A DNA stretch of 64,000 bases from Verrucomicrobiaceae bacterium UBA2429. GTDB lineage: Bacteria; Verrucomicrobiota; Verrucomicrobiia; Verrucomicrobiales; Verrucomicrobiaceae. Shown piece after piece: positions 22,275-32,564 of the stretch (within the stretch, counting starts at the first letter, position 1; each line of letters starts with the position of its first letter). The translations under genes and the position numbers were made by a program. The notes beneath the pieces are model-generated. The model was given only the letters and a program-made list of their open reading frames with translations, was not told the DNA's origin and ran no database searches. The stretch is taken from contig DDQZ01000019.1 in NCBI GenBank assembly GCA_002343505.1, forward strand, positions 28,045 through 92,044. The letters run 5' to 3'.

Positions 22275-25200
22275 ATGAACCTGCCCCGATTCGCCTTTGG
22301 CGCGCTGCTTTTGCCATCTGTTCTCTCCGCCGCTGACTGGCCGCAGTGGCGCTTTGATGCCGGGCGCTCGGCGGCCACGGAGGAGCAACTGCCGGAAAAG
22401 CTGGCCCTGGCCTGGGAGCGCGGCTACGGCGCGCGGGAGCAGGTGTGGGATGATCCGCTGAACCATGACCTGATGTCTTATGACCGCGTCTTTGAACCGG
22501 TGGTGCTGGGCAACAAGATGTTCCTCGGCTTCAATGACCGCGACAAGGTGGTGGCGCTGGATCTGGACACGGGCGCGGAGATGTGGACGTTTTTCACGGG
22601 CGGTCCGGTGCGCCTGCCGCCGGCCTGTCATGACGGCAAGGTGGTCTTTGCCAGTGACGACGGTTTTTTGTACTGCGTGTCGGCGGATGACGGGAGGTTG
22701 TTGTGGTCCTTCCAGGGCGCGCCCTCAGCGCGCAAGGCGCTGGGGAATCGCCGCCTCGTCTCGGCCTGGCCGGCGCGCGGCGGGCCGGTGATCCGGGATG
22801 GCAGGGTCTATTTTGCGGCGAGCATCTGGCCGTTCATGGGCACGTTTCTTTACGCGCTGGATGTGGAGACGGGGAAGGTGGTGTGGGTGAATGACGGCAC
22901 GGGCGCGGACTTCATCAAGCAGCCGCACAGCGCGTCGTCTTTCGCAGGTGTGGCGCCGCAGGGGGCTCTGGTGGCGGTGAAGGACACGCTGCTGGTGCCG
23001 GGCGGGCGCTCGGTGCCGGCGGCCTTTGATCTGGCGACTGGCGGGCTGAAGTACTTCCACCTCAATGACGGCGGCAAGGGCAATGGCGGGGCGTTTGTGA
23101 TCGCGAACGACGAGTTTTATTTCGTGCATACCCGAGAGCGCGGGGTGCGGGTCTATGATTTGAAAACGGGCACGGCGGGCAAGTCGGAGATGAACGAGCC
23201 GGTGCTGCACGGCGGACGCTTTTACACGGCGGCTGAGTCCAAGGATAAGAGGCCTGTGGTGCGCGCGCTGGGCACGAGCGAAAAGGTGTATTGGGAGATC
23301 GAGGCGGATGCTTCGGGCGATTTGATCAAGGCGGGCGGCCGCCTTTATGCCGCAGGCAAGGATAAGCTGACGGCCATCGAGCTGCCGGGGAAGAAGGATG
23401 GCAAACCGCGCGTGGCGTGGTCGCTGCCGGTGAAGGGGGAGGTGCGGCGGCTGTTGGCGGCGAATGGCAGACTCGTCGCGGTGACGCTGGACGGGCGCAT
23501 CCTGGTGCATGGCGCGGCGAAGGGGCCGGGCGTGATCGCGGAGAGGATGGAGCCCGCGCCTGAGGTGCCCGCCGCCGCGCGTGAGACGGCGCGGCGGCTG
23601 CTGGCGGGTGTGGAGGACAAGGGGGGACACGCTTTGATTTATGGCATGGATGACAGCGGGCTGGTGGACGCGCTGCTGGCGGAGTCGCAGATGCAGCTCA
23701 CGGTGGTGGAGCCGGACGCCGCACGGGTGGCAAAGATGCGCCGCGAGTATGACACGCGCGGGCTTTATGGAAAGCGTGTGACGTTTCATGAGGGCGATGC
23801 CGTTTCCTTCCAAGCACCGCCATACATCGCACCGCTGGTGGTGGTCGGCGGTTCGCAGGCGGAGCGGGTGGGGGACGAGGCGTTCATGCAGGCCGCGTAT
23901 GCCTCGGTGCGGCCCTATGGCGGGGTGCTGCATGTGGCGGGCGCGCAGGTGAACTTGAAACCTGGGATGCTGGAGAGCGGTGAAGCCAAAGTTCACGAGA
24001 CCGGCACCCTTGTGGTACGCGCCGGCGCGCTGCCCGGCGCGGCGGACTGGACGCATCAGTATGGGGACATCGGCAACACGGTGAAGTCCGACGACAGCCG
24101 CGTGCGCGCGCCGCTGGGCGTGCTGTGGTTCGGCGGCAGCTCGAACCTGGACGTGCTGCCGCGCCACGGCCACGGCCCGCCGGAGCAGGTGGTGGGCGGG
24201 CGGCTTTTCATCGAGGGCATGAACAGCCTCAGCGCGCGCGATGTGTACACGGGCCGCGTGCTTTGGAAGCATGACTTCGGCGACCTGGGAACCTTTGGCA
24301 TTTATTACAACGAGACCTACTTCGACGATCCGCTCAACACAGCCTACAACCAAAAGCACATCCCCGGCGCCAACGGGCGCGGCACGAACTTCGTCGCCAC
24401 AGCGGACTCTATGTTCATCGCCTTGAAAGGAGAGTGCCAGGTGCTGGACGCGCGCACGGGCGCCCTGCGGCGCACGGTGAAACTGCGCGACGACAAAAAC
24501 GACCCCGCGCAGTGGGCCTACATCGGTGTGCTGGAGGATCTGCTCATCGGCGGGGACGATTATGCGCATTTCAGCCTCAAACTGGGCGGGGCGAAGAGCC
24601 GCGCGGAGTCGAGCATCGAGGACATGTCAGCCAGCGCTGGACTGGCCGTTTTCGACCGGCACACCGGCAAAGCGCTCTGGCGCGTGAAGGCGCGGCACAG
24701 CTTTCTCCACAACGGCATCGTGGCCGGCAACGGGCGCATCTACTGCCTCGACAAACTCACCAAGCACGCGGAGGACCTGCTGAAGCGGCGCGGGCAGGAG
24801 TTGCCCAAGGACTACCGCATCGCCGCCTTCGACGCGCGCACGGGTGAGCTTGTGTGGCAGCATGAGAAGGACATCTTTGGCACCTGGCTCGGCTACTCCG
24901 CGCAGCATGACGTGCTGCTGCAAGCCGGCGCCAAAGCCAGCGATCGTCTCTCCTCCGAGGTCGGCACCGGCATGGCGGCGTATCAGGGAGCGGATGGCAA
25001 AGTGCGCTGGAGTGACTTGAAGCGCGAGCACACCGGCCCGTGCATCCTGCACAATGAATTGATCCTCACCGGAGCCAACTCCTACTCCAGCAGCGGCGGC
25101 GCCTTCAACCTGCTCACCGGCGAGCCGCATCTCGTGCTCAACCCGCTCACCGGCAAGATGGAGCCCTGGCGGCTGAACCGCACCTATGGCTGCAACACCA

Positions 25201-26132
25201 TCATCGCCAGCGAGCACCTGCTCACCTACCGCAGCGGCGCGGCGGGTTTTTATGATCTGGAAAGCATGAGCGGCACGGGCAACCTGGGCGGCTTCAAAAG
25301 CGGCTGCACCTCGAACCTCGTCGTGGCCAACGGCGTGCTCAACGCGCCCGACTACACCCGCACCTGCTCCTGCGCGTATCAAAATCAAACCTCGCTGGCG
25401 CTCATCCACATGCCGGACATGGAGATGTGGACCTACAGCCAGTTCGGCCTCGACGGCGACCAGGGCGACCGCGTCCTGCGCGCCGGCATCAATTTCGGCG
25501 CGCCCGGCAACCGCCGCGCCAGCGACGGCACGCTCTGGCTGGAGCATCCGCACGCCGGCGACGGCAACGCGCCGCGCCTCGGTGTGGAGGGTCTCGCCGA
25601 CAGCGCCACTTATTTCCGCCGCCACAGCTCGCAGGCCGGCGCCGGGGAGAGCCAGCCCTGGATCGCTGCCTCCGGTCTCACCGGAGAAGGTGAAATCGTC
25701 ATCATCCCATCTTTGATGAAGCCGCTGCTGGTCAAGCCGGTGAAAAAGTCCGACGACGATGAAGACAAGCCCTCCAAGGACAAAAAGAGCGAAAGCAAAC
25801 CCGTGTCGGAACCTCCGAAGCCCGCGCCTCTGGTGCGGAAGGATTACCCGGTGCTCCGCCACACCGTGCGCCTGCACTTCGCCGACCCCGGCGCTCTGCC
25901 AGTGGGCGAGCGCGTGTTCAGCGTCGCCATCCAGGGCAAAACCGTGCTGGAGAACTTCGACATCGCCCGCGAGTCCAAGACACCCGGCGCCACGCTGGTG
26001 CGCGAATTCCCCGGCATCGAGATCGGCGGCGAACTGCGCATCCGCCTCAGCGCCACCCCAGGATCCAAGGCCCCGCCGGTGCTGTGCGGCGTGGAGTTCC
26101 TCGCCGACACGAAGGTGGGCAGCCGGGAGTGA
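22275..26132 (+). CDS. Secreted PQQ-type beta-propeller protein with embedded methyltransferase-like domain
   Basis: The 1285-residue protein has a signal peptide (residues 1-19, ending LSAA) and the ADWPQWR start typical of large PQQ_2 propeller proteins. The first propeller (about 20-430) has repeats such as VVALDLDTGAEMWTFFTGGPV. Residues 435-560 form a Rossmann region resembling SAM methyltransferases (HALIYGMDDSGLVDALLA, LTVVEPDAARVAKMRREY, FHEGDAVSF). A second propeller (about 580-1130) contains SGCTSNLVVANGVLNAPDYTRTCSCAYQNQTSLALIHMPDMEMW with several Cys. After a charged linker (KKSDDDEDKPSKDKK) the end (about 1160-1285) is malectin-like. Substrate and cofactor are unknown. ATG 22275 was chosen for the signal peptide. 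Confidence 0.85.
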   Translation: MNLPRFAFGALLLPSVLSAADWPQWRFDAGRSAATEEQLPEKLALAWERGYGAREQVWDDPLNHDLMSYDRVFEPVVLGNKMFLGFNDRDKVVALDLDTGAEMWTFFTGGPVRLPPACHDGKVVFASDDGFLYCVSADDGRLLWSFQGAPSARKALGNRRLVSAWPARGGPVIRDGRVYFAASIWPFMGTFLYALDVETGKVVWVNDGTGADFIKQPHSASSFAGVAPQGALVAVKDTLLVPGGRSVPAAFDLATGGLKYFHLNDGGKGNGGAFVIANDEFYFVHTRERGVRVYDLKTGTAGKSEMNEPVLHGGRFYTAAESKDKRPVVRALGTSEKVYWEIEADASGDLIKAGGRLYAAGKDKLTAIELPGKKDGKPRVAWSLPVKGEVRRLLAANGRLVAVTLDGRILVHGAAKGPGVIAERMEPAPEVPAAARETARRLLAGVEDKGGHALIYGMDDSGLVDALLAESQMQLTVVEPDAARVAKMRREYDTRGLYGKRVTFHEGDAVSFQAPPYIAPLVVVGGSQAERVGDEAFMQAAYASVRPYGGVLHVAGAQVNLKPGMLESGEAKVHETGTLVVRAGALPGAADWTHQYGDIGNTVKSDDSRVRAPLGVLWFGGSSNLDVLPRHGHGPPEQVVGGRLFIEGMNSLSARDVYTGRVLWKHDFGDLGTFGIYYNETYFDDPLNTAYNQKHIPGANGRGTNFVATADSMFIALKGECQVLDARTGALRRTVKLRDDKNDPAQWAYIGVLEDLLIGGDDYAHFSLKLGGAKSRAESSIEDMSASAGLAVFDRHTGKALWRVKARHSFLHNGIVAGNGRIYCLDKLTKHAEDLLKRRGQELPKDYRIAAFDARTGELVWQHEKDIFGTWLGYSAQHDVLLQAGAKASDRLSSEVGTGMAAYQGADGKVRWSDLKREHTGPCILHNELILTGANSYSSSGGAFNLLTGEPHLVLNPLTGKMEPWRLNRTYGCNTIIASEHLLTYRSGAAGFYDLESMSGTGNLGGFKSGCTSNLVVANGVLNAPDYTRTCSCAYQNQTSLALIHMPDMEMWTYSQFGLDGDQGDRVLRAGINFGAPGNRRASDGTLWLEHPHAGDGNAPRLGVEGLADSATYFRRHSSQAGAGESQPWIAASGLTGEGEIVIIPSLMKPLLVKPVKKSDDDEDKPSKDKKSESKPVSEPPKPAPLVRKDYPVLRHTVRLHFADPGALPVGERVFSVAIQGKTVLENFDIARESKTPGATLVREFPGIEIGGELRIRLSATPGSKAPPVLCGVEFLADTKVGSRE

Positions 26133-26310
26133 CGCCCGGCTTCGAAAATACTTTGCATGAGTTGAACTTCGGCCTTGCGCATTCAGGGCCAAATTTGGCG
26201 CAGAGATTTGAGAAAAAAGTCTTGCTCCTTTGATGTGAAATGCCGCAATGTCTCCACCAGCACTTCGGTAATTGTTCCAATTCCGTAATTCAATTCGTCC
26301 CCCCCATCCC

Positions 26311-29300
26311 ATGAAACCGAGCCTAACCACCCTCGCTGCCAAGTTGCGCGGCAAGCAAAATTATCTGCTGCCCTTGCTGGCGGCGGCACTCGCGATTCCG
26401 TTTTTACAGCGAGACAACGCGCTGGATTCCAGCGAGGAAGACAGCCAGGCATTGTCACCAAACGCTTCGGAGTCATCGCGGGATCTTTCGGCATCTTCTT
26501 TGCAGAGGACCACCACGGAGGAAGCTTCTGCGGCACGGATGGATGAGAAGCTCTCCGTGTGGGAGGCTTTCCAAAAGGCGTCCCACGAGGTGCAGCTTGT
26601 GGATGCCGCCGCTGCGGAACTCCCGGAAAACAAGGGTGTGCGCTTTTTCGCGGCCAACCCGCGCCAGCACATGACCGCGCGCTTTATGGATGACGGCGTC
26701 AGGCTGCAGTCCGGTCTCGGTGGAGACTGGCAGGCGACTGTCGCCGCCGCCGCCGTGGGACGCGGTGGCCGGATGACATCTGTCGAGCGCGCCGGCGCGC
26801 CTTCCGCCGCTGGCGAGACGGTGAATTATGAAATGAGCGGCGTGACGGAATGGTACAAAAACAAGCCTGAGGGCATCGAGCACGGCTTTACCATCAACGA
26901 GGCGCCCCAGGTTGGCGCCGGTGGCGAGTTGCGGGTGGATGTCTCTGTGAGCGGCTTGAGCGCGAAGAACCATGAAAGCGGCATCGAGCTGCGGAACGCC
27001 GGAGGCGAGCCTGTGCTGGGCTATGACAAACTCAAAGTCTGGGACGCCACCGGCAGGGAGCTGCCTTCCCGTATGACGGCGGTCGCGGACACCATCTCCA
27101 TCCTCGTCGCGGATGCCGGCGCGGTTTATCCGGTGACCATTGACCCCGTTTTCACCTCCTATGAAGCCAAGCTGGAGATCGGCGAGTTGGAGTGCGGCAA
27201 ACCGGGCGACTTCCTCGGCCACTCCGTGGGCATTTTCGGCGATCTGGCCGCTGTCGGCGCGCCGGGGGATGACAGCCTGCTGGGGACCGATGTCGGCGCG
27301 GCTTATGTCTTCGAGCGCTCAGACACCACCTGGAGCATCGCGGCCAAACTGAAGGCTGTGGATGGCGCGAATGGTGACCGCATGGGCGGCTCCATCGCCG
27401 TTGGCGACGGCTTTGTGCTGGTGGGAGCGCGCCTGGCGGATTTAAAAAACAAGCCTGACGCCGGCGCGGTGTATGCCTTCACCAAGCGCATGGGAATGTG
27501 GATGCAGACCTCGAAACTGACTGCCAAAGACGCCGTCTCCGGGGACTGGTTTGGCGAGAGCTTGGCGGTGGACGGCGACACGGCGGTCATCGGCGCGCCC
27601 AATTTCGTCAACAATCGCGGCGCGGCTTATATTTTTGCCCGCGCGGGAGCCTCCTGGAAGCAGGTCACACGCCTGCTGGCCGCAGGCGGTGTCTCGAACG
27701 ACCGTTTTGGCGAGTCGGTGGACATCAAGGGCAACACCGCGCTGGTGGGCGCGACAGGGCAGGGTGGCAAGGGCGCGGCTTATGTCTTCGGTTTCAACGG
27801 CACGGTCTGGTCCCAACTGCAAATGCTCAGCGACACCGGCGGCGCCACTGGTGATTTCTTTGGCGACGCCGTGGGACTCGCACTGGATTGCGCGGTCGTC
27901 GGCGCTCCAGGCAGAAGCAGCAGCACAGGCGCGGCATTTCTATTCACGAAAAGCGGCATGACTTGGTCATCCTCGCCGGTGCAAACGTTGACCGCCGGGG
28001 ATGGCGCGGCAGGCGACATGTTTGGCAGGTCAATTTCCCAATACGGCAAGCTGGCCTTGATCGGCGCGCCTGGGGCGACGGTCAGCAGCACCGAGGATCG
28101 CGGCGCGGCTTATCTTTTCGGCCCGGAGAGCACTGCCACATGGGTGCAGCAGAGCAAACTCACCGCTCCAAGCGGAGTCGCGGGCGACTGGTTTGGAGGT
28201 TCGGTGGCCCTGCACCAGACCACGGCGGTTGTCGGAGCCTTCCAGGCTGACGCTCCGGGTTGGGATGGCGGTATTGTGGTGGATCTCGGCTGCGCGCACG
28301 TCTTCCGCGTCTTCTCCTCATCCTCGCCGAAGGTTGTCATCAAAGAAACAAGCAACATTGAGGAGGAGGACGCCGAGGATGTCGAAAATGGCGATACTTT
28401 GAATTTCGGCACAGTGCTGCTTGGTTTGAATTCAAGCCGTGTCTATGTGATTCGCAATCTAGGCAACCAGCCATTGCTGAACTTGAAGGCGGTCATCACC
28501 GGCGGCAACGCCAACCAGTTCAGCATCGTCAAAGCCCCGCCCTCCTCTCTCGAACCGGGCGAGTCCTTCGAGATGGAGCTGGTTTTCACCCCCACCAGCA
28601 CCGGGTCGAAGCAGAGCACGCTGCGCATCACCAGCAATGACACCAGTGCAGCCACGGTGGATGTGACATTGCTGGGTGTCGGTGATGATGCTGAAGAGCC
28701 GGAGGTGGATGACCCGGACGATCAAATTGTTGCAGTTGGCTCCCAGGCGCGCTTCGAAGTCAGAGCTGGCGGCAGCCCGACACCCAGTCTGCAATGGCGG
28801 AAGAACAACGCCAAGATCAACAACAAGACATCTTCCGTGCTGTCCTTCCGCGCGGCTCTGACTGACGCCGGCAAATATGATGTGGAGGCAAAAAGCAAGG
28901 GTGGCACTGCCATATCCGCGCCGGCTTACCTCGCCGTGGTTGACACTACGGAAACAAACCTTTGCCTGCCTTCCGGCGGCAAGGCGGTCATGAAGGTGAC
29001 CGCAGCCGGGACGAATCTGTCCTTCACCTGGTTCAAGGGCACGACGCAGATCATTCAAAACAGCCGCATCACCGTGTCGGCGGATGGCAAGACGCTTACC
29101 ATCAACGACTTGGTGCCGGGTGACAACGGTCTCTATCGCTGCGCGGTCTCCGGCCCTGGCGGCTCGTTGTTTGGAGGCATTCATTACCTGACCGTCGTCA
29201 CCGGCGCTCCGCAGATGTCGCAATTCAGCCTTCCGGACGGGCATGTCAGTTGCCCCTACAACTTCCAGGTTCCCTTCAATTCCTCCTCCGACTTCAAACC

Positions 29301-31755
29301 CACCAAGTTCACAGCCACTGGTCTCCCCAAGGACTTGGTTATTGACCCCATGACCGGGCGCATCACCGGCATACCCGCCGGTCCTGGCGGCACCACCCAC
29401 TCAGTGAAAATCACTGCGATGAACGCCAAGGGCAGCACCGTGGTGAACACCTCCATTTACATCCACCCGCTGCCATGCGGAGTCGCGGGCAAGTTCAAAG
29501 GTATCGTCAAACGCGATGGCGGTCTCAATGGCGGCTTTGGCGGCATGATTGACATGGACATCAACAGCTCGGCCAGCATCTCAGGCGTTCTGACGCTCGG
29601 CGCTGACAAATATCCCTTCACCAGCTCCCTCTCGTGCCCCTCCCAGTCCATGGGCGCCTTTGGCAGCATCACCGTCGAGCGCAAGGGGCTGCCTTCGTTG
29701 TCCATCAGCTTCCACATCAACCTTTCCACAGGCACTCTCACCGGGACGATCCTGGATTCCTCCAATACGATGTGGACGTTTGCGATTGTCGCAGGCGGCG
29801 CCTTTCAGGCGGGCAGTGTGGACGGCATGAACACGGCGGCGCGCTTCAACTGTCCCTACGGCCTCACCAAGGACAAGTTTGGCAACATTTATGTGGCAGA
29901 CTCTGCCAATCATGTGATCCGCCGGTTCTCGCCCTCCGGCCAGGTTCTCACCTTCGCTGGCGTTGCCGGCATGTCCGGACTGGCAAACGGGTGCGAATCC
30001 GAGGTGCGCTTCAACTCTCCCCTGGGAGTGGCTGCCGATGCCATGGGCTTCATTTATGTGGCTGACACCGGCAACCGTGTCGTGCGCAAGATCACGCCGG
30101 AGGGCAAGGTCTCCACGCTGGCAGGATCGGGTGCCTCTGGCGTCGCCGACGGCACCGGTTCCAGCGCCTCGTTTGTCGCGCCCACCGGCATTTTCGTGGC
30201 CTCTGATGGCGCCATTTACGTCACCGACGCCGACGCGCACAATATTCGCAAAATCACCCCTGACGGCGTGGTCACCACCCTGGCGGGCAAGGCGAACGTG
30301 AGCGGGGCCAAAAACGGCACGGGAACGGCCGCCGAGTTTTACAGTCCGAAGGGAGTCACCGAAGTCAGCCCCGGCATTCTGGTCGTCGCCGACACCAGCA
30401 ACAACTGCCTGCGCCGGATCATCATCAAAACACGTGCTGTGACCACCTTCGCGGGTGGTCTCGGTGTGGGTGGTGACGCGGATGGCAAGGTGGTCAACGC
30501 GCGCTTCTGGTATCCCACAGGTGTCACTGCGGACGCCGCCGGCAATGTCTATGTGGCCGACACCGGCAACGGCACGGTGCGCCGGGTCAGCAGGCATGGC
30601 GTCGTCACCACCATCACCGATTCCTGCGATTGTGAAAGACCGCGGACAGCCGGTCTGGCGGGTGACGGGCACCACGAAAACAGCATTTCCCAGGAACCCT
30701 ATGGTTGCTGTCTGTCCTGCCACCAGTATTCGCCATTCTACCAGCCTGTGGGCATTGTGCTGTCTGGTAAAAATCTGGTCGTGTCCGACTGCTATATGCA
30801 TGTGCTGCAGGCGGGGTTCGCGGAGTCCGCTTGCGACGTGGATTTCGAGGCTTGGAGAAACCCGTGGGGCAACGACCCTTATCCGCAGCAGTCCATGACG
30901 ACCATGACGACACCGTATCCTTGCTTCAACCCGCCCGCGTCGTCCTATGCCGGCACCTACAACTTCATTCTGGAGCCTTGCGACGACTACTATGACAACT
31001 CTCTCACTCCTGCTGTCTTGATGGGGGCGTCCATTCCCCAAGGCAACGGTGTGGGGATGCTTACCGTGAACAGCAACGGCACCGTCAATTGCACAGCCAC
31101 TCTGGCGGACGGGACGACAGTCACCGGCAGCAGCATCCTCGGCGGAGTGTATTACAGCAGCTCGGGTTATGTGCCGCTGCACTTCATGCTCTACAAAAAC
31201 ACCGGCTCCGTCCAGGGCGTTCACATCATCTCCTACAACTACCCCAATGACAATCTGGGCCACCAGCCGCAGACGCCGAGTTCCCCCAGCAACTATGTGG
31301 ACGGTTGCATGGACTGGATGAAAATCTCCCAGCTTCCTCCGGCCGGCAAAAACTACCCCGAAGGCTTCCCCCTGCATGGTTTGCAGGTCATTGGCGAGCA
31401 ATATGACTCCAACAGCTACGCGAACCTGGTCGGCAGCTTCTTCAACAGCGGCTCCAACAACGCCTTGCTCGAATTTTTCCAGGGAGGCCTGAGCCCGGAG
31501 ATTTCAAAAATCTTCACCTTCAACGCCAACAGCACCGCCACCATGCCCGACAGCTCGGTCAGCTTCAGCTTTAACAAGGCCAATGGCAAATTCAGCGGTA
31601 CCTTCAAGCATGGCAGTCCGCAAATGACCACCAGCTACCAGGGCGTCTTCCTGCGGCGCATCTATTCCGGCGGAGGCTTCTTCCTCCATGATCTCGGCTC
31701 GCTCATCCTCTCCGGCCAGGCATGGTTTGGGCCATACTACTCCTTCCCCGATTGA
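26311..31755 (+). CDS. Giant secreted FG-GAP / Ig / NHL-repeat protein
   Basis: The 1814-residue protein has an N-terminal hydrophobic segment (YLLPLLAAALAIPFL). In order it shows a region without recognised motif (to about 285), seven or so FG-GAP-like repeats (about 290-665; G-D-x-F-G-x-S-V ... A-x-V-G-A-P), and an abnormal-spindle-type/choice-of-anchor domain (about 690-790, LNFGTVLLG ... FTPTSTGSKQSTLRITSND). Two I-set Ig domains (795-960), a cadherin-like putative-Ig domain (968-1050, TGLPKDLVIDPMTGRITGIP), five or six NHL repeats (1158-1443, GNIYVADSANHVIRR) and a Cys-containing C-terminal part follow. These are extracellular adhesion and carbohydrate- or protein-binding folds. No PEP-CTERM or other C-terminal anchor is visible. 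The ATG was preferred over an in-frame TTG at 26272. A strong terminator follows. Confidence 0.85.
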   Translation: MKPSLTTLAAKLRGKQNYLLPLLAAALAIPFLQRDNALDSSEEDSQALSPNASESSRDLSASSLQRTTTEEASAARMDEKLSVWEAFQKASHEVQLVDAAAAELPENKGVRFFAANPRQHMTARFMDDGVRLQSGLGGDWQATVAAAAVGRGGRMTSVERAGAPSAAGETVNYEMSGVTEWYKNKPEGIEHGFTINEAPQVGAGGELRVDVSVSGLSAKNHESGIELRNAGGEPVLGYDKLKVWDATGRELPSRMTAVADTISILVADAGAVYPVTIDPVFTSYEAKLEIGELECGKPGDFLGHSVGIFGDLAAVGAPGDDSLLGTDVGAAYVFERSDTTWSIAAKLKAVDGANGDRMGGSIAVGDGFVLVGARLADLKNKPDAGAVYAFTKRMGMWMQTSKLTAKDAVSGDWFGESLAVDGDTAVIGAPNFVNNRGAAYIFARAGASWKQVTRLLAAGGVSNDRFGESVDIKGNTALVGATGQGGKGAAYVFGFNGTVWSQLQMLSDTGGATGDFFGDAVGLALDCAVVGAPGRSSSTGAAFLFTKSGMTWSSSPVQTLTAGDGAAGDMFGRSISQYGKLALIGAPGATVSSTEDRGAAYLFGPESTATWVQQSKLTAPSGVAGDWFGGSVALHQTTAVVGAFQADAPGWDGGIVVDLGCAHVFRVFSSSSPKVVIKETSNIEEEDAEDVENGDTLNFGTVLLGLNSSRVYVIRNLGNQPLLNLKAVITGGNANQFSIVKAPPSSLEPGESFEMELVFTPTSTGSKQSTLRITSNDTSAATVDVTLLGVGDDAEEPEVDDPDDQIVAVGSQARFEVRAGGSPTPSLQWRKNNAKINNKTSSVLSFRAALTDAGKYDVEAKSKGGTAISAPAYLAVVDTTETNLCLPSGGKAVMKVTAAGTNLSFTWFKGTTQIIQNSRITVSADGKTLTINDLVPGDNGLYRCAVSGPGGSLFGGIHYLTVVTGAPQMSQFSLPDGHVSCPYNFQVPFNSSSDFKPTKFTATGLPKDLVIDPMTGRITGIPAGPGGTTHSVKITAMNAKGSTVVNTSIYIHPLPCGVAGKFKGIVKRDGGLNGGFGGMIDMDINSSASISGVLTLGADKYPFTSSLSCPSQSMGAFGSITVERKGLPSLSISFHINLSTGTLTGTILDSSNTMWTFAIVAGGAFQAGSVDGMNTAARFNCPYGLTKDKFGNIYVADSANHVIRRFSPSGQVLTFAGVAGMSGLANGCESEVRFNSPLGVAADAMGFIYVADTGNRVVRKITPEGKVSTLAGSGASGVADGTGSSASFVAPTGIFVASDGAIYVTDADAHNIRKITPDGVVTTLAGKANVSGAKNGTGTAAEFYSPKGVTEVSPGILVVADTSNNCLRRIIIKTRAVTTFAGGLGVGGDADGKVVNARFWYPTGVTADAAGNVYVADTGNGTVRRVSRHGVVTTITDSCDCERPRTAGLAGDGHHENSISQEPYGCCLSCHQYSPFYQPVGIVLSGKNLVVSDCYMHVLQAGFAESACDVDFEAWRNPWGNDPYPQQSMTTMTTPYPCFNPPASSYAGTYNFILEPCDDYYDNSLTPAVLMGASIPQGNGVGMLTVNSNGTVNCTATLADGTTVTGSSILGGVYYSSSGYVPLHFMLYKNTGSVQGVHIISYNYPNDNLGHQPQTPSSPSNYVDGCMDWMKISQLPPAGKNYPEGFPLHGLQVIGEQYDSNSYANLVGSFFNSGSNNALLEFFQGGLSPEISKIFTFNANSTATMPDSSVSFSFNKANGKFSGTFKHGSPQMTTSYQGVFLRRIYSGGGFFLHDLGSLILSGQAWFGPYYSFPD

Positions 31756-31777
31756 GCGGGTCTTCATGAAGTTGCGG

Positions 31778-31815
31778 ATGGCGGAGCGGGAAACCGCTCC
31801 GCCATTTTTATTTTT
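31778..31815 (+). terminator. Rho-independent terminator
   Basis: A 12-bp perfect stem ATGGCGGAGCGG/CCGCTCCGCCAT (31778-31805) with a GAAA loop is followed by TTTTTATTTTT. It ends the transcript of the giant secreted protein before ssb. Confidence 0.93.
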
Positions 31816-31881
31816 ACCGGGTGACCTACTTGCCGGAAAAAAGGTTTGCCCATCCGCCCGGCCTCTGGCTAAGATGCCGTC

Positions 31882-32427
31882 ATGGCCTCTCTCAACAAAG
31901 TCATGCTCATCGGCAATCTCACCCGCGATCCGGACGTGAAGTTCACGCCGAAAGGCAGCGCAGTCTGCGACATTGGCCTTGCCGTCAATCGTGTCTATAC
32001 AAATGACAATGGCGAGCGCATCGAGGAGGTGACTTTTGTGGATGTGACACTTTGGGGCAAGACTGCGGAGCTCGCCGGCAAATGGCTCTATAAAGGCCGT
32101 CCCGTGTTCATTGAGGGCCGCCTGCAACTCGACACATGGGAGGACAAGCAATCAGGCCAGAAACGCAGCAAGCTGCGAGTTGTCGGCGAGCAGATGCAGT
32201 TCCTCGGCAGCCCGCAGGGCGCCGGTGACCGCTCCGGCGGCGGAGACGAGGGCGGCTACGGTTCGCCACCCCCGCAGCAGCGCCGCCAGGCTGGAGGGGG
32301 AGGCGGCTACCAGCAGCGTCCCGCCGCGCAGCAGAGACCCGCGCCCCAGCAGCGCCCGGCAGCGGAGGATGACTTTGGAGAGGGACCGATCACTGATGAC
32401 GTGGATGGTGACGAGATACCCTTTTGA
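31882..32427 (+). CDS. ssb: Single-stranded DNA-binding protein
   Basis: The 181-residue protein has an N-terminal OB fold (MASLNKVMLIGNLTRDPDVKFTPKGSAVCDIGLAVNR; FVDVTLWGKTAELAGKWLYKGRPVFIEGRL). A Gly/Gln/Pro/Arg-rich linker follows (about 113-160, repeated QQRPA units), then the acidic tip DDVDGDEIPF that recruits replication and repair partners. It coats ssDNA in replication, repair and recombination. It is not next to rpsF/rpsR as in many bacteria, and in this window it stands alone behind a terminator. Confidence 0.96.
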   Translation: MASLNKVMLIGNLTRDPDVKFTPKGSAVCDIGLAVNRVYTNDNGERIEEVTFVDVTLWGKTAELAGKWLYKGRPVFIEGRLQLDTWEDKQSGQKRSKLRVVGEQMQFLGSPQGAGDRSGGGDEGGYGSPPPQQRRQAGGGGGYQQRPAAQQRPAPQQRPAAEDDFGEGPITDDVDGDEIPF

Positions 32428-32564
32428 AGCCGGGCGCCTTGTGGAACGAGCCACGATTGCGCAACAATGCGCGTGAATTGGCATGGCACTATGATGAGGG
32501 CGGGTGTCCTCGTTGGGAAGTAAAGCGCGCATGTTGCCGCGCGGCAGACCACCTCATCCCAGCC

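Noticed and set aside
22725..26354. Two long minus-strand open frames (614 and 575 codons) under the PQQ-protein gene
   Set aside because: They are shadow frames of a GC-rich gene, rich in Arg/His/Ala, without domains. The plus-strand product is clearly real.
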